Of a stretch of 64,000 nucleotides of DNA, positions 17,397-27,280 are shown in pieces. Below the pieces are notes generated by a model, which was not told where the DNA came from, did no database searches, and was given only the letters and a program-made list of their open reading frames with translations. A program made the translations under genes and the position numbers. Within the stretch, counting starts at the first letter, position 1. The number at the start of each line of letters is the position of its first letter. The DNA comes from Veillonella sp. R32 (lineage in GTDB: Bacteria > Bacillota > Negativicutes > Veillonellales > Veillonellaceae), in NCBI RefSeq assembly GCF_010093125.1, contig NZ_NMZQ01000014.1:1-64000 (forward strand). The letters are read 5' to 3'.

Positions 17397-18770
17397 CTAT
17401 TCCTCTTCTAATGCAGCTAATAATTTTGGACCATATTGGCTAATACTACCAGCCCCCATAGTAATGACTAAGTCATTAGGCTGTAATACTGCTTTTACCA
17501 CCTTTGGCACATCCTCTACATGTGGAATGTAATGTACCGTTTGCCCCGTTGTGGCTTCTACCATATTAGGGATAGAGTGACCATCAATGCCTGCAATAGG
17601 CTCTTCCCCAGCACTGTAAATGTCTGTAATAAATAATACATCAGCCTTTTTAAAGGCTTGGCCAAACTCTTTTAATAAGAGATTAGTCCGAGTAAAACGA
17701 TGTGGCTGGAATATACAAACTACGCGATGAGATTCTAATGCTTTCGCAGCGCCTAACGTAGCAGCGATTTCTGTTGGATGATGTGCATAATCATCAACTA
17801 CCCATACATCATGACTATGTCCTTTGGTCTCAAAACGACGCTTAGCACCCGTAAATTTAGCAAGGCCTTTTACGACCACCTCTACAGGAATACCACAACG
17901 TGTTGCCATAACCAGAGCACCTAAGGAGTTGAGCGCATTATGCGTACCTGGCACTTTTAAACGCACAGTAGCTATGCAGTTTTCTTGATGAAACGCATCA
18001 TATACTAAAACGCCTTTTTCATAATGAATATTCTGCGCCGTATATTCATTATGTGCTGTTAAACCATAGGTAATAAACTGACGGTCTACTTGTTTCATAA
18101 TGTGTTGAATATTTTCATTATCACCACACACTACCGCTGTCCCCTGAGCTGGCAACTTACCAACAAATTCAGCAAATGCTGTTAGCAAATTCTCCATAGT
18201 ACCATAATGGTCCATATGGTCATTTTCAATGTTCGTGATGACAATCTCATGAGGATTCAATTTTAAGAAAGACCCATCGCTTTCATCAGCCTCAGCAATA
18301 CTATATTCGCCACGGCCCCATTGACTGCTTCCCCCTAGATAATCCACTTCACCACCAATAATAACGGTAGGATCGAGACCAGCTTCAACAAAAATTTGGC
18401 CCAACATAGAGGTGGTCGTCGTTTTACCATGCGCACCAGCTACGGCAATACCTTTAGTAATATCTAGCACTGCTTTTACAATATCAGAGCGATGTAAAAT
18501 AGGAATATGCTGCGCTTCAGCAGCCATCAATTCGGGGTTGTCCGCATGAATGGCGGTAGAGCGAACTACAGCATCTACGCCTTTTACATACGCTGCATTA
18601 TGACCAATATGAATGGTAGCCCCCATTTTTCGAAAACGTTCAGTTACTGCTGATTCTTGAATATCCGAACCAGACACGTCAAATCCTTGACTAATTAAAA
18701 TATTAGCAATTGCTCGCATACCTGAACCAGCAATGCCAATAAGATGTATTTTATGAATACCATCTAGCAT
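17397..18770 (-). CDS. murC: UDP-N-acetylmuramate--L-alanine ligase
   Basis: Adds the first amino acid, L-Ala, to UDP-MurNAc. The 457-aa protein begins with the GIAGSGMRAIA dinucleotide-like loop typical of MurC, has the ATP P-loop GAHGKTTTTS near residue 115 and the DDYAHHPTEI segment in the third domain. AAGGAG is upstream of the ATG. It lies between murG and ddl in the dcw cluster. Confidence 0.97.
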   Translation of the reverse strand: MLDGIHKIHLIGIAGSGMRAIANILISQGFDVSGSDIQESAVTERFRKMGATIHIGHNAAYVKGVDAVVRSTAIHADNPELMAAEAQHIPILHRSDIVKAVLDITKGIAVAGAHGKTTTTSMLGQIFVEAGLDPTVIIGGEVDYLGGSSQWGRGEYSIAEADESDGSFLKLNPHEIVITNIENDHMDHYGTMENLLTAFAEFVGKLPAQGTAVVCGDNENIQHIMKQVDRQFITYGLTAHNEYTAQNIHYEKGVLVYDAFHQENCIATVRLKVPGTHNALNSLGALVMATRCGIPVEVVVKGLAKFTGAKRRFETKGHSHDVWVVDDYAHHPTEIAATLGAAKALESHRVVCIFQPHRFTRTNLLLKEFGQAFKKADVLFITDIYSAGEEPIAGIDGHSIPNMVEATTGQTVHYIPHVEDVPKVVKAVLQPNDLVITMGAGSISQYGPKLLAALEEE

Positions 18771-18791
18771 GGTGTAATCGCTCCTTATAAT

Positions 18792-19898
18792 TTATTTTGC
18801 AATGTCTAAGGCCAATTGGGCAATATCATGTGCTGCCTGTGGCTTTCCTAATGATTTAGCGGCTACGGACATGCGCGCTCGCTCGGCAGGATTTTTCATA
18901 AAGAACTCAATCTCGCCAATGAGGTCATTGCCTTGTAACATTTTATCCACAATCATACGAGCCGCACCAGCACTCACTAAAGCCCGTGCATTATAGGTCT
19001 GATGATCTTCGGCCGCATAAGGGTAAGGAATTAAAATGGACGGTATGCCACGAACGGTTAGCTCTGCTAACCCTACCGCACCGGCCCGGAACACGGCTAA
19101 ATCAGCAGCCGCAAGGGCTTTTGGCATTTCATGCAAATACGGCAAGATTATGGATGTATCACTATACGCCGTTCCCTCTTCAATGCCAAGCGCCGCTAAT
19201 ACTCGGTCATATTCACCAGTACCCGTAACATGAATCAGTTTAATACCTTTTCGATCTTTAAAGTGTTTATGCACCTCAATCATGGCCGTATTAATGTTAC
19301 GTGCCCCGCGAGAACCACCAGCAATCAAAACAGCAAACTCATCGTCTTGTAAATTAAAGAATTCACGACCTTCAGCGCGCGTATCTACTAACACTTCTGG
19401 TCGCACAGGATTACCTGTATAGACAATGCGTTTTGCTCCTTCAAAGGCCTTTTCAGCCTCCTCAAACCCAACCGCTACTACATCAACAAAGCGACTCAAA
19501 ATTTTATTCGTAATACCACCAATCGTATTTTGTTCCTGAATTAATGTGGGCACATGTCGTAAAGCCGCAGCTAATAAAATAGGGCCACATACATAACCAC
19601 CAGTGCCAATCACAATATCTGGCTTAAATTCAGAAATAATGCGATTCGCTTTTATCAAAGAACCTAAAGTTTTGCCTAACGTAACTAAGGCTCTAAAAGA
19701 GAGATTACGATTTAACCCTTCCACAGGTAAGGTCTTAAAAGGAATTCCTTCCTTCGGCACTAAGGTAGCTTCTAACCCCTTATCAGTACCGATATAAAGA
19801 AACTCAGCCTCTGTCATAGCAGCAATCTCTTTATAAATAGTAATGGCCGGATAAATATGCCCTCCAGTGCCACCACCGGAAATAATGATACGCTTCAT
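18792..19898 (-). CDS. murG: UDP-GlcNAc:lipid I N-acetylglucosaminyltransferase
   Basis: GT28 glycosyltransferase at the inner face of the cytoplasmic membrane; it turns lipid I into lipid II. The 368-aa product starts with the GGGTGGHIYPAI loop and has the second Gly-rich stretch IAGGSRGARNIN and the sugar-nucleotide site AVFRAGAVGLAELTVRG. Its ATG overlaps the murD stop by 4 bases. A flippase/SEDS gene such as ftsW, usually found next to it, is absent. Confidence 0.97.
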   Translation of the reverse strand: MKRIIISGGGTGGHIYPAITIYKEIAAMTEAEFLYIGTDKGLEATLVPKEGIPFKTLPVEGLNRNLSFRALVTLGKTLGSLIKANRIISEFKPDIVIGTGGYVCGPILLAAALRHVPTLIQEQNTIGGITNKILSRFVDVVAVGFEEAEKAFEGAKRIVYTGNPVRPEVLVDTRAEGREFFNLQDDEFAVLIAGGSRGARNINTAMIEVHKHFKDRKGIKLIHVTGTGEYDRVLAALGIEEGTAYSDTSIILPYLHEMPKALAAADLAVFRAGAVGLAELTVRGIPSILIPYPYAAEDHQTYNARALVSAGAARMIVDKMLQGNDLIGEIEFFMKNPAERARMSVAAKSLGKPQAAHDIAQLALDIAK

Positions 19899-21292
19899 GA
19901 CAACGACCCTTTCTGCTCTACTTTCCCTTCCACTAATGTTTTTAATGCTTGTACTTCATTTTTAAAATCATCGCCACGTTCTTCAAAACAATGATACCAA
20001 TCAAAGCTGGAACAAGCTGGCGATAATAACACCACATCACCGGCCTTAGCCAGTTCATAACCTTTCGCTACAGCCTCAGCCATAGAACGGACTTGATAAA
20101 TATTGGTTACACCGGCTGCTTTAGCAGCCTCGGCAAAGCGCTGTGCTGCTTCCCCCATAAGAATTAAGTCACGTACACGTGTCTTTACTAAGGCCATAAA
20201 CTCTGTTAAGTCAGTCAGCTTATCATGACCACCTGCTAGTAAAATAATAGGCGCTGTAAAGGCTTCTATAGCCTTAATAGCGGAGTCTGTATTCGTTGCT
20301 TTAGAATCATTGAAATACATAGCCCCAGCAATTTCCGCCACTGGCTCTAACCGATGTTCTACCCCTTTAAACTGTGCAATCACAGCATGAATTTGCTCAG
20401 CCGTAACACCTAAATCATAAGCCAAAGCAATAACAGCTAATATATTTTCAATATTATGGCGCCCTGGCAAGTGAATTTCAGCCGTGTTAATAACAAATTC
20501 AGCTACCCCACCACGAACTGCATAACACTGTCCATTTTCAAAATACGCTCCATCCGTCACACTATGGTCCTGACTGATGCAAAGTACTTTGCCTGGCACT
20601 CGTTTCTTCATACTAGCTACTGACTCATCATCCAAATTAAGCACCGTTCGATCACTAGCCTGTTGGTGTGCAAAAATATTTTCTTTAGCGGCTTGATAAG
20701 CAGCCATGGTTTTATGACGTTGCAAATGATCCGGCGTAATGTTTAAGACAATCGCCCCTAGTGGTTGAAACGTTTTTACTGTTTCTAATTGATAACTCGA
20801 CAATTCCGCCACTAAATAGCCATCACGGGAAATTTCATACGCTGCCTCACTTAAGGAAGAACCTATATTACCGCCCACTTTAATAGGCTTACCAGTCTGT
20901 GCCATGACCTCTGCCAATAACGTAGTTGTCGTCGTCTTCCCATTAGTGCCCGTAACGCCTAAAATAGGTGCTTTAGAAATGTCATAAGCCACTTCCACTT
21001 CACCGACAATATCCAAACCGCGTTGCTTAGCTTCTACTAATATAGGAATTGTCAAAGCTATGCCCGGTGATACAACAATACGATCCACATCAGTCAATAA
21101 ATCTATATCCTGACGACCGGTAATAACGGTTACTTTGCCTTCAGCCAACAACTGTTGCTCCGCTGCTGTTAAATTTACCGTTTTATAATCATTTAACACT
21201 ACTTTTGCCCCTAATAGGCCGAGTACATGGGCAGCGCCGATACCACTACGCCCTGCTCCCAGTACTAAAATTCGTTTTCCCTTGTACTCCAT
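19895..21292 (-). CDS. murD: UDP-N-acetylmuramoylalanine--D-glutamate ligase
   Basis: Adds D-Glu to the peptidoglycan precursor. The 465-aa protein has an N-terminal GAGRSGIGAAHVLGLLGA nucleotide-type loop, the ATP P-loop GVTGTNGKTTTTTLL (about residues 113-127) and the C-terminal LLSPACSSFDW family signature. It is followed by murG with a 4-base overlap, and preceded by mraY 12 bases away, so these are one transcript. Confidence 0.97.
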   Translation of the reverse strand: MEYKGKRILVLGAGRSGIGAAHVLGLLGAKVVLNDYKTVNLTAAEQQLLAEGKVTVITGRQDIDLLTDVDRIVVSPGIALTIPILVEAKQRGLDIVGEVEVAYDISKAPILGVTGTNGKTTTTTLLAEVMAQTGKPIKVGGNIGSSLSEAAYEISRDGYLVAELSSYQLETVKTFQPLGAIVLNITPDHLQRHKTMAAYQAAKENIFAHQQASDRTVLNLDDESVASMKKRVPGKVLCISQDHSVTDGAYFENGQCYAVRGGVAEFVINTAEIHLPGRHNIENILAVIALAYDLGVTAEQIHAVIAQFKGVEHRLEPVAEIAGAMYFNDSKATNTDSAIKAIEAFTAPIILLAGGHDKLTDLTEFMALVKTRVRDLILMGEAAQRFAEAAKAAGVTNIYQVRSMAEAVAKGYELAKAGDVVLLSPACSSFDWYHCFEERGDDFKNEVQALKTLVEGKVEQKGSLS

Positions 21293-21304
21293 AATAACGC
21301 CTAC

Positions 21305-22267
21305 CTATCGCAATGTATACATCAATAAACCAATAACAGCAAATACACAACTACCAAGCCAGAACCGTGATACTACCTTTTGCTCACTCCAACCTGACAA
21401 TTCAAAATGATGGTGAATCGGGCTCATCTTAAACACCCGTACACCTCGTGTTTTAAAAGATGCTACTTGAATAATAACGGATAAGGCTTCCATTACAAAA
21501 ATACCGCCAATAATGATTAATAACAACTCCGTTTTTGTCAAAATAGCCATACCTGCAAAAGCACCACCCAAAGCTAAGGAGCCTGTATCACCCATGAACA
21601 CCTTGGCTGGATTAGCATTAAAATAGAGAAAACCTAACACAGCCCCACATAAAACGATACCAAAGAAGGCTACGCTAGTTTGAAAGGCTAACATACCAAT
21701 TACCGTATAAGCAATAGCGGCTGCTGCCGACGTACCAGCGGCTAAGCCATCAAGCCCATCAGTCAAGTTAACTGCATTGGTAGTCCCTACAATAATCACA
21801 AATACTAATACATAATAGAACCAGCCCAAATCTACAGTAATATTCGTTAATGGAATCCATACCGTAGTGGGTACTACTAAAATTTCAGTAGCAATATAGC
21901 AGAAAATAGCAGACATAATAATTTGACCTAATAATTTCTGTTTAGCAGTAAGTCCTAAATTACGTTTTTTAACTGATTTAATAAAATCATCTAAGAACCC
22001 GAGCAGACCATGACCTAATGTTAAGAATAATAAAACCCACGTTGCCATATGAAAAGGTGAGAAAATTAACACACTAATTACCATAGCCAACAGCATGAAA
22101 AGGCCACCCATAGTCGGTGTACCTGCCTTAGCTAAATGAGCCTGTGGCCCATCTTCACGAATACTCTGTTGCGCGTGTAAACGACGTAATAAAGGGATTC
22201 CTATTTTTCCTAATACTAGGGTTATTACTAATGAGGTAATAAACGCCCACAATAATTGCATGGTCAT
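21305..22267 (-). CDS. mraY: Phospho-N-acetylmuramoyl-pentapeptide transferase
   Basis: Polytopic membrane enzyme that makes lipid I from UDP-MurNAc-pentapeptide and undecaprenyl phosphate. The 320-aa protein shows about ten hydrophobic segments and the key motifs DDFIKSVKKRN, NLTDGLDGLA and PIHHHFE. GGAG lies 11 bases before the ATG at 22267; a second ATG at codon 3 is less well spaced. The 200-base gap to murF is the widest inside the cluster. I saw a small hairpin (22297-22315) and no convincing promoter there. Confidence 0.97.
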   Translation of the reverse strand: MTMQLLWAFITSLVITLVLGKIGIPLLRRLHAQQSIREDGPQAHLAKAGTPTMGGLFMLLAMVISVLIFSPFHMATWVLLFLTLGHGLLGFLDDFIKSVKKRNLGLTAKQKLLGQIIMSAIFCYIATEILVVPTTVWIPLTNITVDLGWFYYVLVFVIIVGTTNAVNLTDGLDGLAAGTSAAAAIAYTVIGMLAFQTSVAFFGIVLCGAVLGFLYFNANPAKVFMGDTGSLALGGAFAGMAILTKTELLLIIIGGIFVMEALSVIIQVASFKTRGVRVFKMSPIHHHFELSGWSEQKVVSRFWLGSCVFAVIGLLMYTLR

Positions 22268-22467
22268 TCGAACAATCGCTCCTTAAAACAAGAGTAAGCT
22301 CTATACAGAAGAGCTCCTTAATATACTAACCTAGCCCCAAAGCCACTAAAGGACTCTTAAAAATAAAGGCCGTTATCTATGGTAGTACATCTATGGCTGT
22401 AATGCAAATAGATTTCGACCTTTTTGAAAAATGTTTACTATAATTTATTATTTATGTACAATCGTCT

Positions 22468-23844
22468 TTATTTCGCAGACTCTCGATCAGCGATTTCGGA
22501 TACAACCCGTTCCATCCGCAACCCGCGAGAACCTTTTACCAAAATTACATCCCCTTTAGCTCGTTCCTCCCAATAGGAATTCACCATATCCAAATGACTA
22601 TCAGCAATTTTGGCTACGCGAATGCCCGCTGCTTTCGCTTCACGAGCAATATGTTTAGCTGCTTCACCAAAGGTATACACTTGATCGTACCCTTCTGCCA
22701 CCAACAAGCGCCCCATCTCACGATGACTCGCCTCCGTGTGCTCACCAAGTTCCAACATATCACCTAACATAGCAATCTTTCGTTTACCGTCTAATTGACC
22801 TAACGCTTTAATAGATTCTGCCATAGAAGCAGGATTAGCATTATAAGCATCATTCAACACTACTATGTCACCAAAAGATACGATTTCTTGACGCATAGGA
22901 ATACCTTTAAAATTACCTAAGGCTTTCGCTATTTTCTGAGAAGACACCCCTAAAGCACGACCTACGGCAATAGCCGCTAATGCATCATATACATTGTGTT
23001 CCCCAATCATAGGTAAGAAAATATCAAATACTTCGTCAAAGCAACGGCAAGTAAATTTAATGCCATCTTTTTTATACCGCAATTGAAAACCCGATACGGT
23101 AGCATTCTCTTTAATGCCGTAGAAAATTGTTTTGCCTTCTGTTAAAGCGGCCATTGGGCGAACTAAATCATCATCCTCATTTAAAATGGCCGTTCCTTCT
23201 GGGGGAATATGACGAATCAATTCGCTTTTAGCTTTACCAATATTTTCACGGGAACCTAATAACTCAATATGGCTATTCCCCACATTAGTAATCACCCCTA
23301 CAGTAGGCTGTGCAATACGTGCTAATTCATCAATCTGACCAAGCCCACGCATCCCCATTTCGACTACACAAGCTTCATGCTCTTCAGTCAATTGCAACAG
23401 AGTTTTAGGTAAGCCAATTTCATTGTTAAAATTTTTCTCCGTTTTTAGCACATTAAATTTAGCTCCTAATACGGTGGCAATCATTTCTTTCGTCGTTGTT
23501 TTCCCAGAAGAACCTGTTACAGCTACTACAGGAATCGCAAATCGACGACGATGATAATTAGCTAATTGTTGATAAGCTAATAAAGGGGCGTCTACTTCAA
23601 TACAAATTAAATCAGCAATCGCTCGCCCTTTACCTACTAAAGCACCTAACGCTCCTTTTGTTTTAGCCTGTTCTAAAAAATCATGGCCATCAAAGGTATC
23701 GCCCGTTAAGGCTACAAATAAGGAACCTTCTTCAATGGTACGCGTATCAGTTGATACATTTGTAAACACTGTATTTGTCTTAACTTCACCAGTATAGGTA
23801 CCACCAGTAACGGTCAACACCTCCTGGAGCGTAAGTTCCGCCAT
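22468..23844 (-). CDS. murF: UDP-MurNAc-tripeptide--D-Ala-D-Ala ligase
   Basis: Adds the D-Ala-D-Ala dipeptide to complete the pentapeptide. The 458-aa protein has the ATP P-loop VTGSSGKTTTKEM, the FNNEIGLPKTLL segment and the VLNDAYNANPASM motif, all typical of MurF. Its start lies 2 bases after the murE stop, and it works with the product of ddl from the same cluster. Confidence 0.97.
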   Translation of the reverse strand: MAELTLQEVLTVTGGTYTGEVKTNTVFTNVSTDTRTIEEGSLFVALTGDTFDGHDFLEQAKTKGALGALVGKGRAIADLICIEVDAPLLAYQQLANYHRRRFAIPVVAVTGSSGKTTTKEMIATVLGAKFNVLKTEKNFNNEIGLPKTLLQLTEEHEACVVEMGMRGLGQIDELARIAQPTVGVITNVGNSHIELLGSRENIGKAKSELIRHIPPEGTAILNEDDDLVRPMAALTEGKTIFYGIKENATVSGFQLRYKKDGIKFTCRCFDEVFDIFLPMIGEHNVYDALAAIAVGRALGVSSQKIAKALGNFKGIPMRQEIVSFGDIVVLNDAYNANPASMAESIKALGQLDGKRKIAMLGDMLELGEHTEASHREMGRLLVAEGYDQVYTFGEAAKHIAREAKAAGIRVAKIADSHLDMVNSYWEERAKGDVILVKGSRGLRMERVVSEIADRESAK

Positions 23845-23846
23845 GC

Positions 23847-25331
23847 TTATCTCTCCTTCAACGCTTCTCGCGCCACTTCTCTATCATCAAAATGAATGGT
23901 CTTATCTTTTAAAATCTGATAATCTTCATGCCCTTTACCAGCAATAATCACTACATCTCCTGGCTGCGCTTGTTTAATCGCCTCATGAATAGCCGTTCGG
24001 CGATCAACAAGAACTTCATAGCTAGAGTCTGTCCGCAATGCTTCTTTTACGCCAGCAGCAACTTGTGCCACAATCTGGTTGGGATCCTCCGTGCGAGGAT
24101 TATCAGAAGTGACAAATATTTTATCACCATACTTAGCCGCTATGCGCCCCATAATGGGACGTTTCGTAGCATCACGGTCACCACCACAACCAAAGACTAC
24201 TAAAATATGATTATCCACGATTTTTTTAGCTGTTTCTAAAATATTTTCTAAGCCGTCAGGCGTATGCGCATAATCAACTACCACTGCAAAAGGTTGTCCT
24301 TCTTCAATGAGTTCAAAACGGCCTGGCACAGCAGTAAAATCACTAAGGGCTTTAATAATAGCCTCCATAGGTACGCCTTCAAATAAACAAGCACCAATGG
24401 CTGCTAACGTATTATACACATTAAAAAGACCAGTAATGCGCATATGAATGGGGTACTGTTTACCTTCATAGACTACATCATAAGCAGAGGTCTTAGAGGT
24501 AATTGTTAAATGTTCCCCTTCAAGCGTACCTACGCCTTTTGTACCATAGGTAATAAGAGGCGCTGAATTTTTAGCCTCCACGCGAGCCCCATAAGGATCA
24601 TCAATATTAATAACGGCCCCTTTTTTAGTTTTATGCTGATTAGGCGCACTTACTTGTTCAAATAATTTACATTTAGCCGCTAAATAATTTTCAAAAGTCT
24701 TATGAAAATCCAAATGGTCTTGTGTTAAGTTGGTAAACACTGCTGTATCATATTCAACCCCAGCAACACGGCCTAAAGCTAGAGCATGAGAAGATACTTC
24801 CATAATACAGTGTGTGACACCTGCCTCAACCATGCGCGCCAAAATATGCTGTAAATCCACTACATCAGGTGTTGTATTATGAATAGGATAGGTTTTATCA
24901 CCAATCATAACATGAACAGTACCAATAATCCCTACTTTATGACCTTGTGCTCGTAAAATATGGCCAATAATATGAGTAGTTGTCGTTTTACCATTAGTAC
25001 CAGTTACGCCAATCATGCGCATCTTACAGCCAGGATAGTCATAAAAAAACGGTACGCATTGCTGCATAGCAACGCGCGTATCCGCTACGGTTAAAACAGC
25101 AATCCCAGCCGGTACTGCCACCGGTTGTGAAACCAATACAGCTACGGCACCCGCTTCAATTGCCTTGGCTACATAATCATGACCATTAACATGAGCTCCT
25201 GTTAAGCAAATAAACAAGCTACCTGCTTTAACGTCTCTAGAGTCAGCTGTTATGTGTGAAACAGCCACGTCGGTGGGTCCTGTAACGGTTACCTCTTTTA
25301 TTACATCTATAATATCTTGTACTGTTTTCAC
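23847..25331 (-). CDS. murE: UDP-MurNAc-dipeptide--meso-diaminopimelate ligase
   Basis: Adds the third amino acid of the stem peptide. The 494-aa protein has the P-loop GVTGTNGKTTTTHI and the substrate-selecting DNPRTEDP; DNPR indicates meso-diaminopimelate rather than lysine. The start is GTG at 25331 with GGAGG eight bases upstream. In most dcw clusters a class B penicillin-binding protein gene lies between ftsL and murE; here only 61 bases separate murE from ftsL. Confidence 0.96.
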   Translation of the reverse strand: MKTVQDIIDVIKEVTVTGPTDVAVSHITADSRDVKAGSLFICLTGAHVNGHDYVAKAIEAGAVAVLVSQPVAVPAGIAVLTVADTRVAMQQCVPFFYDYPGCKMRMIGVTGTNGKTTTTHIIGHILRAQGHKVGIIGTVHVMIGDKTYPIHNTTPDVVDLQHILARMVEAGVTHCIMEVSSHALALGRVAGVEYDTAVFTNLTQDHLDFHKTFENYLAAKCKLFEQVSAPNQHKTKKGAVINIDDPYGARVEAKNSAPLITYGTKGVGTLEGEHLTITSKTSAYDVVYEGKQYPIHMRITGLFNVYNTLAAIGACLFEGVPMEAIIKALSDFTAVPGRFELIEEGQPFAVVVDYAHTPDGLENILETAKKIVDNHILVVFGCGGDRDATKRPIMGRIAAKYGDKIFVTSDNPRTEDPNQIVAQVAAGVKEALRTDSSYEVLVDRRTAIHEAIKQAQPGDVVIIAGKGHEDYQILKDKTIHFDDREVAREALKER

Positions 25332-25392
25332 GTAAATACCTCCACTTCAAACAAGGAAAGCAGCTCACCTACGGAGCTGCCTCATACCGTAG

Positions 25393-25809
25393 TTAATCCA
25401 CAATGTGCTGTGTTACTTTCACATCTCGTTCTACAGTAGTACCTTTGCTATTGTACACAAAAGCATCGGGCAAAACCATTCCCAATTTATCTTGCGCAAT
25501 TTGTTGAATCCGGGTAGGCGACTTTAATTCGGCTACTTCTAAATTCAATTCATCGTTATCTCTCGAAAGTTGAACCATTTCTTTTTGCATATCTACCAAT
25601 TGATAGCCGGCCCCCGCTTTAATCGCTTGGCCACCTACTATACAAAAACCAACAGTACAAACCAAACCAACCAGAAACATGACTTGCTTTAGTTCCGGCG
25701 ATGCATTACTAAATACGCCAACTCGCTTCGCAGTACGCCTTTGCGTTGGTATATAGGGTCTCGCTGTTGGTTGAGCAACTCTCACACCAACGGTCTTTCT
25801 CGCTAACAT
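25393..25809 (-). CDS. ftsL: FtsL-like division protein
   Basis: A bitopic protein with a basic cytoplasmic tail, one membrane span (about residues 46-63) and an outer coiled coil of about 40 residues rich in L, E, D and Q, then PTRIQQIAQDKLGMVLP, the usual end of FtsL-type proteins. It works with FtsQ in the divisome. The frame opens with GTG 25824, but ATG 25809 has a G-rich stretch 8 bases upstream and is preferred (138 aa). Family assignment rests on layout and position after rsmH, since these proteins diverge strongly. Confidence 0.85.
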   Translation of the reverse strand: MLARKTVGVRVAQPTARPYIPTQRRTAKRVGVFSNASPELKQVMFLVGLVCTVGFCIVGGQAIKAGAGYQLVDMQKEMVQLSRDNDELNLEVAELKSPTRIQQIAQDKLGMVLPDAFVYNSKGTTVERDVKVTQHIVD

Positions 25810-25831
25810 ACAATCAACCCCCACAATCTAT

Positions 25832-26764
25832 CTATACCTTTTGAGCCACGCGTAGTTTAGCACTGCGTGACCTTGGATTGGCAGCGACTTCTTCTTTACT
25901 AGGCTCTATCGCTTTATTTCGAGCCTTAACACTAGCTGTATGATGACACACACAAACCGGTAATCCTGGTGGACAAATACAGCCAGTACTTAATTCTTTA
26001 AAGGTTTGCTTTGTAATGCGATCCTCCAAAGAATGAAAGGTAATGACCCCAATATGGCCACCGGGCTTTAATAAATCAACAGCATCTTTAAAGCTGTCTT
26101 GTAAAATAGCTAATTCTTGGTTTACTTCAATGCGAATCGCTTGAAACGTCCGTTTCGCTGGATGTGGCCCTTCACGGCGCGCTCCGGAAGGAATGGCTTG
26201 CTTAATGATTGTCGTCAATTCCCCCGTCGTTTCAATCGGCTGATTAGCACGAGCGACTACGATAAATTGGGCAATGCGCTTAGCCCACCGCTCTTCACCA
26301 TAATCGCGAATAATACGATGCAAATCTTCCTCGCTATATGTATTGACCACAGTCGCTGCTGTTAAAGAGCTATGTTGATCCATCCGCATATCTAATGGTC
26401 CATCTTGCATATAGGAAAAACCGCGTTCCGCCGTATCTAATTGATAACTGGATACGCCTAAATCAAAGATGAAACCATCAACCGCTGTAATACCTCGTTC
26501 CGTTAAGGCTTGTTTTAAATAGCGGAAATTGGTAGGAATCGTCATAACACGACATGGTAAATCTTGCAAACGTTCTGTAGCCGTAGCAAGTGCTACCTCA
26601 TCTTGATCTAAGCCGATGAGTAAACCATCTTCGGCTAATTGTTCACCTAAGGCGTGTGCATGACCAGCGCCACCAAGCGTACAGTCTACATAGACCCCAT
26701 GAGGGTCAGTAATGACTGCTTTTACTGTTTCGTCAAGCAACACGCTGACATGATGAAATTCCAT
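25832..26764 (-). CDS. rsmH: 16S rRNA (cytosine-1402-N4)-methyltransferase
   Basis: SAM-dependent enzyme that methylates N4 of C1402 in 16S rRNA. It begins MEFHHVSVLLDETV, with YVDCTLGGAGHAHAL as the SAM loop and FIFDLGVSSYQLD as the catalytic region, and ends with the family's RSRSAKLRVAQK. The frame is open to 26785, but ATG 26764 has GGGAGG just upstream and fits the family length (310 aa). It sits between mraZ and ftsL as in nearly all dcw clusters. Confidence 0.96.
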   Translation of the reverse strand: MEFHHVSVLLDETVKAVITDPHGVYVDCTLGGAGHAHALGEQLAEDGLLIGLDQDEVALATATERLQDLPCRVMTIPTNFRYLKQALTERGITAVDGFIFDLGVSSYQLDTAERGFSYMQDGPLDMRMDQHSSLTAATVVNTYSEEDLHRIIRDYGEERWAKRIAQFIVVARANQPIETTGELTTIIKQAIPSGARREGPHPAKRTFQAIRIEVNQELAILQDSFKDAVDLLKPGGHIGVITFHSLEDRITKQTFKELSTGCICPPGLPVCVCHHTASVKARNKAIEPSKEEVAANPRSRSAKLRVAQKV

Positions 26765-26812
26765 GGGGCCTCCCTTCGTAATCAATACTACCTTCTTAAT
26801 CCTAAAATTGGA

Positions 26813-27247
26813 TTAGAATATAAGCCCTTCCATATTTTCTGTTAAGGCTTCCATATTCGCATCCATATCAGCAGAGTACGCATCCCAATGTTCACGACTC
26901 CAAATCTCTACATGGTCACCAGCACCAATAACTACGGCTTCTTTTTTTAAAAAGGCATAGTTACGTAATGTAGCAGGTACTAAAATACGTCCTTGTTTGT
27001 CAAATTCTAATTCATTGGCATTGGCAAAAATAGAGCGTTTTAGACCACGCACACTAGCTTTACCATTAGACTGAGCAGCTAATTGAGTTGCTTTGGCTTC
27101 AAAGGTTTCATACGTATAAATAGCGAGACAATTATCGAGGCTCTTGGTCATAATACAGGACTCCCCTAATTGCTCACGCAATTTAGCAGGAATAATCAAT
27201 CGTCCCTTTGTATCTATGGTATGTGAATACTCACCCATGAACATCAT
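26813..27247 (-). CDS. mraZ: Transcriptional regulator MraZ
   Basis: DNA-binding protein that heads the dcw cluster and in E. coli represses it. The 144-aa protein holds two SpoVT/AbrB-like half domains, each with its signature: DTKGRLIIPAKLRE near residue 12 and DKQGRILVPATLRN near residue 83. AGGAGG lies 7 bases before the ATG. Repeated GTGG-type boxes overlap a promoter candidate just upstream (27281-27328), which fits autoregulation. Confidence 0.96.
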   Translation of the reverse strand: MMFMGEYSHTIDTKGRLIIPAKLREQLGESCIMTKSLDNCLAIYTYETFEAKATQLAAQSNGKASVRGLKRSIFANANELEFDKQGRILVPATLRNYAFLKKEAVVIGAGDHVEIWSREHWDAYSADMDANMEALTENMEGLIF

Positions 27248-27280
27248 TGTCTCACCTCCTTTTACACGTTCCCTATCTTA

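Noticed and set aside
22268-22467. Internal promoter before mraY (TTGCAT-17-TACCAT) and a riboswitch in the 200-base gap
   Set aside because: Both hexamers are weak, and only a 6-bp hairpin is visible; nothing resembles a known riboswitch class.
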